This document shows positions 51,837 to 63,800 of a stretch of DNA of 64,000 nt, one piece after another (positions within the stretch are counted from its first letter, which is position 1; each line of letters starts with the position of its first letter). Position numbers and translations under genes: made by a program. Source of the DNA: Stichopus chloronotus (lineage: Eukaryota > Echinodermata > Holothuroidea > Aspidochirotida > Stichopodidae); contig CM037836.1 in NCBI GenBank assembly GCA_021234535.1, forward strand, positions 29,762,769 through 29,826,768, given 5' to 3'. The notes beneath the pieces are model-generated. The model was given only the letters and a program-made list of their open reading frames with translations, was not told where the DNA came from and made no database searches.

Positions 51837-54800
51837 CTGTTGATTTAAAATGAGAAACTGATGTGGTACAAGCAGGAGAAGAGAAACAGCTTGATGTGCT
51901 ACGACATGTGGCTCTCTGCAATCGAAGCTGTTGGTTTCAATCATGATAAGAATCTTTAGAGCTTGACTCAAGATAGAGATGGCTACATGTTCAATATGGG
52001 TGTACAACTATTCCATGGTATGGTTTGGAAGGGGTCAATGGCCATCACAGCAAACTGATCTCTATACTAACTGGATTGGCAAAAAGCACATTGGTAGCGC
52101 CATTGTGTTGAAGTAGTAGTGATGTCAAAAGAAGTTGCAGCGATGCTAAATGAAGCAGTGGGGATATAAAATCATGCCAGTACCAATTCCCAATTGCCCT
52201 TATGGCATTCCGTATCGGGTGAGGCAAATTGGCCGAAGCCCACACTTCTGGTGACTTCACTGGAGGCTGGCCAACTTGTGTTGAGTAACACTGATCCCCC
52301 AAACCAATTAATATAAACAGACCAGGTGATTGTATATCTTGGCAAAGCTCTGTGGAGTTAGGAAGCAATGGTCCATAGATGTATTAACGTCCATGAAGTA
52401 TCTGAGTGCGCTATTTACACAAGTTCAGTTTGTATGTATTAGGATGATTAAACCAACAGACTGACGGATACCAACACATCTGTACTTCTGTGGTTGTAAT
52501 TAGATTGAAGAGAACATAATGAATGTGACAAGGTTTAAAAAATGGGGGTATCAAAATTAGTACAGTGCAGAGAAGTAGCAATTAGCAAGATGGTGAACAA
52601 ATGAAAGTTGATCTCACAAAAACATATTTTGCAACAAACTTCATAGTTTTTCAATTAATAAAATGAAATTTGCAATTTTTTCACAGTGGAATGAGGCGAC
52701 AGTAGGCAAGAAAATACTAATGTAAGTTTATTGTGCAGTCACATGATATGACAAACAAGGATATAACCCACCAATAAGCAGGCAGAGATGGTCATAGATT
52801 CATGAACATGTGACACCAACATTGTACAACAACAATAACCTGCTGGTAAAACACTCTAGAGGAATGCACATAAGTGATAAATTAATAAAACAGAGATGAC
52901 ATCATAGAAGATGCAGCATCAGAGGCAGAGGTGATGGGGTAAAATGAGAGAGAAAGAGTGGGGGACATAAGAGACAAAACAGGTTTAGTGAATCCCACCA
53001 AATAATATTGACGAGAGTGCATTTAAAGACAATAACAATGTGCAAAATACAGTTTACCAATTTTTGAGGATTAATTTACCTGCTTCAAATATGTCACAAA
53101 TCCTTCCTTTCCCTTTAGAAGTATTTAGCAACAAGGAGAAAGAAAATATATAAAAAGCAAAGTATGCAATAAATAAAAAAAAAATGGCAGGCAAAACAAA
53201 ACATATTTAAAAACAACAACAACAACAGAAAATCTCCATATGTGAGGTCTTGTGGTATTACAAATATGGTCCCTGTAAATATGGTTTCAGTTAGCTGTAT
53301 CACAAATATGGGTTTGTATTATTCATCTCAACATTCTGAGAGGTATGTTGAGGAATGATACTAGATGAGGCCTTGAATGCAGCACTTAACAGTTCAGTTA
53401 ATGTCGACACATTTCAAGGAAGATGGTGTTAAGTACAGATACCAAATTTACACTAACAGAGACCCACTTCTCTTGTTATTTGATTGTGTAGAAAAAAACT
53501 ACTTTCCACCTTACAGGAAAGATTACATATGCATTTCCACAACTTTCTTTCCGTTATTGGAGTCAGACTTTCCACAATCCCTCCTTGTTCTTTCAACTTT
53601 GGAGACTTACCCTGAAATCAAGAATCTTCTCACTCATTATCTTCATGTCTGACGTACGTTGCAGAATCTGAGCCTTCAAGTCTTCAATTTCTCTGGTTTG
53701 TTGGATTTTTTGCCTTTCTATTGCAGCCAGTTCCTTGGCTAGCAGGTCACTAATTCTGTATGAACACAGAAGGAACATTCAGTAAGAACAGTAGACACAA
53801 GAAAGGACTTTAATTCAGGGGACAAGGAGAAGAGTCAGCAAGCAGACCTGAAAACTAAAGCTGGGGCGATTTAGTCGACTCTCGAATCACAACTCCTGGC
53901 GAAGAGTCACACCTCACTCTACGTTTCTAGGGGTCATCACTCTAGTAGAACTTCTAAAAACCATTCATGAAGTTTTTTTTTTTGTGTGTTTAACAGTTTG
54001 AAATGTCCTTTAGCAATTATTTATAAATAGCTATGTTCAAAGTATGGCTTTGTTAAATTTCTTGTTTCCAAAATTAGGCCTAGCCTATGTCTGATAACTC
54101 AGACTATAAGCAACAAGCTCAATTCTGTTTTTGGTCTAAAATTGTCTAAACGATAATTCTGGCTCAAACTAATGTTATATATGTGTAGGTGGCAGTAATG
54201 ATGTCATTAAACTTAATGCAAAGTGGGAGTTGGGAGCTTCAGAGGTGCAACTATTTCGTCTATGAGTACTTGCCTCCATAACACATCTGAGCCCTTAAAG
54301 CCTACAAAAAACCTGCCAATTTTGTAAAGCTGGGGATTGGCCCCTCCAACCTGGAAAATCAGAATCGGTGTAAGCTATATCGAAACATAATCCACAACAA
54401 AAACCCACATTACAAAAAGGTATGATTGAGGAAAAAGTTGGAACATCTCACCCTACTCTAGCCTAAGCTTAGGTTCAGCAATAACATCCCAACCTAGGAG
54501 ACGTCTATAAATAACTTGTAAACATACTACATATCACTGTCAGCACTTGTTTCTAGTTTCAAAGAAAAGTTACAACGATTTTTTCTTGAACTGAGACAAA
54601 ACTCTAGTCAACCATCAAAAGTTATGGAAATGCTTACAGGTTTCTACATATTGTGAGTTATGAATATATGAGATGATTCTGGGAAACAAATATCTTTGTG
54701 TATAGATATAGATCATTTGAAACCATCAAACTTTTTGGATTGGCAAACCAAGCTTTTGGTGCAGAAGTATAAACACAGTAAAAAGAATGAACAAAACCAT

Positions 54801-57800
54801 TGTGGGACTTTTACATCATTATGGAGTGAACATAAATTGAGAATGTCTCGAACATAATTGATCCTAAAATACATTTCAATTTCAATGTTTCTGAAGACCA
54901 GGTGGGTGTTCCTTATATGGGAAAAATCCTTGTATGATCATTACTGAATATTCTCCATTTGTGACAGGAATTTGGGGATGGTCTGGACTTTTCTTATAAC
55001 CTCACAACAAACAGATGGGATTAAAGGGCAAGCATCAAACTATACAGATTTAAACATTTAATTTAGATTTGCTCTGCTCACTTGTGATATTCATTATGAA
55101 CTGCTTTGGAGAACCGTTTTGTCTCTTTGATGACATCTCTGTAAGTAGGAGCTGGTGATGTATTTACTGTCAAGGACAATGAACATCTTAAAAAAGTTTG
55201 AAAGAAGTTGAAACTTTTATCACAATTTGTCATAAAAAGTTAAGCATAATGAGGTTAGTAATAAGACTGAAAATTAATTTAAAAAAAATGTTGAGTGGAG
55301 TCAAAGAAATTGATAGCAAGAAAATGATACAAAAATAAACATGAGATACATTATGCATGCAAACTTGTTCATTAGAGGTTCAGCCATATTTGACAAGGCT
55401 TTGAGTAATAAGGAAGAATAACTGAAAGAAGAATGACCGACTCCAAACTTGGGTGTCACTTGACTAACGTTTTGCTTGGTCGGTATCTTTTGTTTTTTAC
55501 TAAGTTATTCTTCCTTATCACTTCATGAGTTATCTGACTGATTTATTCAGTACAATGCTGTCTCCTCTCCTCAGCCAGTTACAGCGTGTCTACTCATACA
55601 AGAGTTTCAAAATTTTTATCTTGCCTATGACCACTAACAAAGGCTTGACTGATGCATCTTGTCTTTTCAATTACTTCATCTGGCAGTGTAGTGTCAGGAA
55701 TATTTACATCTGAAAACAAACTACGCTAGACACAATTCAAAAAGGATATTGTAATCTTGATACTTCTGTTCTTCTGACATTTCTTCCCATTGATTCATTG
55801 CTGGACAGTCCTTTCATATGTAAATAGTGGGCAACCAATGGGCTACGGCCTTTCAAGTTGAAATGGACCCTCTCAAAATCAGGACCAGGACCAATCTGAT
55901 GAGACTGGTATGATTGGAACAACATAATGAAACTTTTTTATATTCATATCAGCAAGTAACAACAATAGTCACCAAAGGACGGACATAATATTTGTTTACA
56001 TTTTCGATTTAAAAGCAATAGTATTTCTCAAATATCGATACATAATGCATTTTATCAGTCTGTCCATTACATTGACATATTTAACTACATTTGGATTATG
56101 ACAGCCCCATCCAGAGAAGTTGATTTGGGGAAAGCAGTAGCCAAAGTTTGAGGAACATACTTCCTTGGGAGCACATGGAATACAACCTGCACTTATCAGT
56201 CTGTCCTAATGTTAATACATTGTACACTCATCAGTATTTTCCTAACATTAATGCATGCTGCATCAATCAGTATGAGCCAGACTAAACATTATTACATTTA
56301 TCTATCTTTAAATTATGACAGTCCCACCGAGGAAATTTGAGGAATATTTGAGCTCATACCTCCCTAGGAGTAGATGGAAGCGATAGAGCAAGTTTCTTAA
56401 CACCTGGAGTTTCTTTGTCATTTGAATGAAACTTCTGGCTTCTGGTGACATTAGTAGATTCTGGTAACTTTGTCTGCCCCAGGTCAGCTGCGTCCAGTGC
56501 ATTCAGATCACTTCTTTCCATCAAATCAAAATTGAGTGAGAAATCCGCTGCAAAAATAAACATGGAGCCGATAAAATTAAATCGTTTTTTTAGAGTTTTT
56601 ATCAAGATGGTGTTCAATGGTGACAGTCACTGGTGTTAAGTATGGGAACAAGATGTTGTCTATTTCTCGGTTTATCTTAAATAAAAGGAGCTCCTAGAAA
56701 ATGACAGCACACAACAGCATTGTGATGAACAAAAAATATGAAATTGAGCTGATACATGGAGAAAGAAAATATACATATTATCAGCACATGCTGAAATACT
56801 AACAGTCACATTATGAGAGTCATGTCTACTCCTACAAGAGTTTAAATTTCGATCTTGCCTATGACCACTAACAAAGGCTTGACTGTTGAGTCTTGTCTTT
56901 TCAATTACTTCATCTGACAGAACAGTATCAGGAATATTTACATCTGAAAACAAACTGCACTAGACATAATTCAAAAAGGATATCAAAAGTTTAAAAATAT
57001 AGATGCTATTTTGAAAGTTCGAGATATTTTCCGGTCAGTGAACACCATGAGATACAATCTTCCATTTTACACCGACCCTCTCCACGTTAATTCAGATATT
57101 TGTAATTTGGTGAATGCTGTTCACTATTGTGCAGAAGTTTCAGGTAGTGATATGCTTGGTAATACAGAACTAGCTACTGATCAGCTTTCCATGTTACCAG
57201 TCTACAATACACAAGATATTAACGACTACTTTATATTTTGCTTGAATCTTGGTATATGGCAGAAGAGAAGATCACTGTTATAGATGTGTCTTCGGTTTGC
57301 CTTTTTTCTCCTCATCATATGTAACCACTTTGAAATATTGTCCTACATCTTACCTTGTGTATTCACTTTACCATTTTTCATCAAGATAACCTTGTTAGGG
57401 TCTACCTCTTGTGCTTTGCTCATACTCTTAGGCTGTAACCTCATCACATTCCAGTGAGAAAATGCTTCGGGCTGTGACTTCACTCCTAAAAGTCAAACAC
57501 AAAACGTTTACGTCAGTTCCATTGAAAGATATTTGTGACATTAAACCGACTCTCTTGATGTAGTACAGGTCCAAAGAAATGCTCGTCTCAACTTCGGAGA
57601 CACTCAAACAGTGGAATCTCACCGAGAATTACTCACAAGGGCGTTTGCAGTATTTGACCGAGTCAGATTAGCTCCAGATTCCATTTAAGTATTTACCACT
57701 CACTTTCATGCTCTCATAAACCCTCTAAAAGTAAAAGAAGAACAATCCATTCATACTTTAATCATTAACACTCTCTACCACCACATCTGGCTCATCATTG

Positions 57801-60800
57801 TCTCCATTGAGCCAGACTACTCGATTGATCCAGTCTAATTCCCATCTGATCATCTTTTTATCCATACTTCATTCTCTCTAGACTTACCAGCCACCCACTC
57901 CGAGCAGAGGCTGGCAATTTCTTGCTTAAAGCCGTCATTCATCTGTTTGTGAGAATCAGTGAATGCTTCCCAGTAAGCGGCAAAAACAGTCTGAGCCAAA
58001 CAATCAGCATAGACCTATAAAAGTAACAGAAAAGAAATTAACAAACTGTGGTATTTCTGTAAAGGTACATTAATTCTACTTGGTGGTGGATACAGAGGAC
58101 AACAAGACTACAAACTACCTTCACAGCATCACTGAGAGCACAGAGGAGTTAGCAAATTATTATTGTCCTGAGGTTTGCTGCTTGCTGGGTCCAATAATTT
58201 AATATGATAAAGGGAACCAACCTGATAGCCTTACCATCATAATCAGTGTAAAAGATTCTGTCAAGTGTGTTTATATACCTGGAAAAACTTGTCCTTTATC
58301 TCTGGATTGACACTGGTGAAAAGAGCTACAAAGCTGTCTGAAATGCGGTTAAATATTCGCCTCTGATCTTCCACCCGATGTCTCTACAGGAAAATGGAAA
58401 TAACAGAAAAAGAAACGGTGTCACCTCTGGTATGTCCTGTGATTTGTCTTTATGAAATTCCAGTCAACTATTGTCTTATCTCCCTAGAATGATAACTTTT
58501 TTAAGTAATTCAGGTAGGTGTTTACCTCAAATTTATCCAAGAAAAACCACCAGAAGACATCCTGCATGACTGCCACAGAGGCTTCAGACTGGAAAAGCTT
58601 CCTCCAAAACTTACTGAATCCAGGCTGAGGAGAAATTGATCAAATACACATTTTGTTCATAATATTCATAACTTCCCTCCTCATATGCAGTATGTACCCG
58701 TCAAACTGTGCATTATGTCATCGTGACTTCCTACATATATGTGTGTTCATGCTGTTCCAATGTTGCATTCTCTCAACTACGACTCCTTCTTTATCACACT
58801 GATGATGTAATTGTTTTCTTCTTTTGGCTGTATAATAAGTTTATATACTGCATTGTCTCTGCAAATAACTTGATAGGACACTTTGTACTTCCAGCCATCA
58901 GGATCTAGTTTCCTGGCGAATAACCTCGCCATGTTCTAGATCCAACAATGATAGGATGCTGGTAATTGCAGTGCAACATCACATTTCTTTCTTTCTGATT
59001 AATGCTCACTTAGGTACGTAGAAAGAGCTTTCCCTTTCTTTTTAATTACTCCCAAATTAATTACTTATTCCGATTAACCTAACGATGGTATTATTGCTTA
59101 CATTAAATTCTTGAGCCCTTGTCACTCTGTCCAGCAACTGAGGGGCTTCAAGTCCATGAGGAAGATCTGTAAGTTCAGAGGATTTGAAGCCTGGGTAAGT
59201 CATAACCTGTGAATACAGGAGAGTAAAATAAAAATGTAATATCTTTAAATGACTACTTCTCCAATGCTCTTACAACTCACGCATTATTGGTTTAATTTTA
59301 AACTTCCTCATGATGATTTAATGGAATGATTCTAATCTTGAACCCATACATATCAAATGGATTCTTTCCTCATGGCTTACTTCACCTGTGACAAATGGAA
59401 ACAGGTCTGATATGAGGTAGGAAGTATGGGTTTACTTGTAGAATTTTCACACATTACTACTCCCCTTTGGCTCAAGACTAGTAGTGGAGTGGTTTGGCTG
59501 TGCCTAAGTCTTATAAAGACATTGGTGCCAGTAACTCCTAAAGGGGAAGGGTATACAAAAACAAAAACCATATTTTGCCTAACAAATGGACAAAATGATG
59601 ATGTCAAATATATAATTTCTTCAATTTTCTACAGAGTAATTGATGAGCAGATAAAGGACACCTACCTCAAAACTTCTTGCTTTACTTCCCAGTATCAATG
59701 TCCTCATCTCTGTTGCTTTGTCCTTTTTCTGTTTCTGATGTGCTCTGACAGCATCTGACCTAGCTGCTCTCTCCATCACTGGGATACATAAAAAGGAAGA
59801 TAACCATAACACACCCATAACTCTTCACTAGATAAAAAAATCACAAAACAGCTAAAATTACCAACTTCATAAAAGATTTGACCAAGTCACATCCTGTCTG
59901 CTTGATGTTCCTTGCTATGTTTATAAAAGCATAACTTTCCCATAAAAATATGTTATACAAACTTGTTATCGTGACAAAATTTTGCAAATTGTCGAGTTGT
60001 TGACTTACACTAAGTCGGAGATGTCGACTTAGCGTTAGTCTGTAATTCAACATCTGGAATGTCCCCTTATGTCCACTGTACCTCAGAGTGCATGAATGTG
60101 ACTCATCAGTGTGCATGACTATGAAATAAAACCTCAGGGTAAATAGACTTGGACTACATGAAACTCAACAAACAACCAACAACAAACAGTAAAGACAAGT
60201 CCTCTGCCAAAAAATTTCATCAACATTTCATCTTATTTCCATTAACTGGTGGAAGTGAACTGTACTATAGCACTCTAAATGAAGATGAGGATAGGCACCT
60301 TCAAACTCCATATACCTGTATCAAGACTTTTTATTTTCAACTACTTTGAACTATCAATTACTGTAATTGCATGAAAGTATTGAATTCCTAGGAATTTTGA
60401 ACTGTTCTAGATTCCTGAAACATAGAGCAAATCAACATCAGCAAGAATCATGAAACAAGTCAACATACAAATGCAGAATGAAACAAAACTACCTCCACAA
60501 GTAACATGAATCTAATCAACAGCTACAGCACAAGTAAAATGAAACAAATAAACATAAACAAGCAACATGAAACAAATTAACATATATGAGTAATATGGTA
60601 CAAACCAACACCAACAAGTAACACGAAGAAAATCAACATCTACAAGTAACATGAAACAAATTAACATCACAAAGTAACATGAAACAAGTCAACTTAAACA
60701 AGTAACATGAAGCAAATTAATATATGAGTAATATGGTACAAAACAACACCAACAAGTAAACATGAATCAAATCAACATCTACAAGTAACATGAAACACTT

Positions 60801-63800
60801 CAATATCCAGGATTGATATTAAATAATTCCACATCAATATCGAATCAACATCTACAAGTAACATAAAACAGATCAACATCAACAACATAAAAAAAATTAA
60901 CAGGTAACATGAAACAAATTTACACCAATAAGTGAGAGGAAAAGAAACCAACATCTACAAGTAACATGAAACAGAACATAAACATCAACAGCTTACATGA
61001 AACAAACTAACATCTACAAGTAACATGAAACAAATCAACATCAACAAATAACATAAAACAAATTGATATCAACAGGTAACATGCAATGAATCAACATCAA
61101 CAAGCAAATCACTATCAACAAGTAATGTGAAACGAATTAACATCTACAAATAACCTTAAAACAAATCAACATCCACAGGTATCATGAAACAAATTAACAT
61201 CAGCAAGTAACATAAAACAAATCAACATCCACAGGTATCATGAAACAAATCAACATCCAGCAGTAACATGAAACAGATCAAATCTGTGAGTTACATGAAA
61301 CAATTCAACATCCACGAGTAACATGAAACAATTCAACATCAACATCCAGAAGAAGCACCACATCAAAATACATAATGTCAGGTGTCTCTTGCCTAAAAAA
61401 AATCCAAGAAGTTTTGGGAATGTTTGTTATTTTTTGACTCAGTCTTAACACTGGGTATGGATTATAAAAACAATAAGAACAATATCACCATCAGTATTCA
61501 AACTAAACTGTTCTCTCAATAATATTTGTTTCTTTCATTAATGTGCTACTGAAATGAACATTTTGAAAATATGTTTCTAAGTTAGCGATAAAAATTTGAT
61601 TCACTGCAAACTAAAATAATTAAAGTATTAGATGAACAAGAAGAGGAAGGTGATGATAAGTAACATGTTAATCATCATTAGATTAAACAGAACCATCGCA
61701 ATTCATCATTTAATCAAAATAATGAAATGATGATTGTAGAATGGTAGGTAAGACGTGGAGTTTTGAGTGTTGGAAGTTAGGAAAATTAAGGTTCAGTCAT
61801 TTCATTTCTAAGTTTGTGTTATCTGTTGCAGACATGAGTTGTTTTAATGTACAGTAGGCAGGGTGCCTTTCATATCATAACAGGCAACTGAAGGTAGAGC
61901 TCAGGAAATGTAGCCTTTTTCTTATCATTGTTTTGAGGTACTAATGAATGGATTAAATAGACTGGGTATGTTAAAAAAAATAAGCTTCACAAAATGACAG
62001 AAAACAATGCCGAGAAAAGATAACAATTAATGGAAATGAATGACATGAATTGGCTGGTGAAAAAACTGAAATGGTAATAAATTACATACCTGCATTGTAA
62101 ACGACAGGTCCTATGGACACCAAACAATTGAGAGGCAGCAAAGAATACTAATCAAGTTTAATTTTGACATAAGACTTATTAAAAATATCACAATTCCGTT
62201 AAAGTTAACCATAAAAATGATGTGGGAAAGACTCATTCATCCAACAAACATTATTAACAGCTTGAGCTGAAAACTCCAAACATTCTTTAAGCTTTGGAAA
62301 TTTTTTGTGATAATGTAATTGCTAACTAACATTAAAAAAACAGAAATATTGACAAATAAATAGAGATTAATGTTCATTCACAACATGGTAGCATTCACAA
62401 CACAACAGTTATTTCCACATAGCAAAATCAAGGTAACACCTCATGCCCAATCAAATTTGGTAACTCACATTGTACAATGGCGTGGTAATGAACATTGTGG
62501 TTCAGTTAGAACATTAGCAACAGAGGTAGAAATTTGTTTAAAAGGGTAAAGGAGAATGAACAGATAGGGATCAATTAAACTCAACCAATTTACATAATTT
62601 GAACCATATCAGCCGGTTTCATTCAGAACTTGCATTGTGTAATGGCCTGGTAATGTACATTGTTGTTGCAACATTACAAGGTAGTAGCAAGTGCTTTTAA
62701 GAAACAGATTTGAACTAATGGACTGAGGGGCACATAACCAAAATCTCTTCTTAGGCACTGACTGTTAACTTCAAATGATGTGATAAGTATGCTAGACTTG
62801 AAAACAGATATAAATCACCCAAATATTCATTATGACTCACCTGAGCTTGGTGATTGATACATATTCCCAGCTCTAAGTGAGGGTGATTCATCTGTGACTA
62901 TCATTCTGGCATAGATATCCAACCTCCTCTGAAGGTTGTCTATCTTTGTATCTAAGCTGTCCAATATATTTGTTGCAACAGCTGATGTTATTGACAGTTT
63001 AGGAAAACTTTACTTTATTAACTAATCAACCAAAATCATTTCAATTTCTTTCAGAGCAGTGTGATGCATCTGCTATTCCTATCTTTGAGATTTCAATATC
63101 TTTGCTATTGTGACTATGACTTGGGAATGACTTTGAATGGGTTCTGTTTCTATGTTTGCATAAAGAAATATTAGAGAGAGACTACAGGATGTTAAAAAAG
63201 CAACTTGTAACACTATAAATGCTTGTGTTCACATACTGCCTGTCAGTAACCTTGAGTAACTTTAACTGATCTTTGTTCCTGCATGACTGTACTTCTGGTC
63301 TGTCAGTCAGTACAATGTATCAGAATTAGGTTAAATGAAATATTGTAGCCCTTTTACATTTTGTCGTAGTACTAAAACCATGGTAAAAGCCAGCAGCACC
63401 ACTTTATTTTGGATACACATTTACCTTGGTAAGAAAAAAAAAAACCTATCATCAAAATATTATGTTTACCAGAGGTGACCAACACAAAGTATTCCTGCAG
63501 AGGACAGCACTATTACTGCAGGAGACACACTTTTGGTGATATAACAATCAAAATGGCTGCACCATTTTTCTTCCGTTAATATAACCCTTTACACAGACAT
63601 CGCAACCAGTACTGATCTTTTCTGCAGAGGTAGGCCTCGTGGAAAATGACTTGGAGTATCAAAGCCACTGCTTTCATCATTATACTACTGTCCTTTGCAA
63701 ACATTATATTACTGTCCTTTGCCATGCCTTGATACACTGTCTAGGTTCAATTATTTTTTGCAATCTTCTCTTATTTATGAAGAATTAATCATCAAATAAA

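Noticed and set aside
53377..53652. 91-codon plus-strand frame over a FAM227 exon
   Set aside because: Antisense shadow of the coiled-coil exon at 53611-53755 and its flank.
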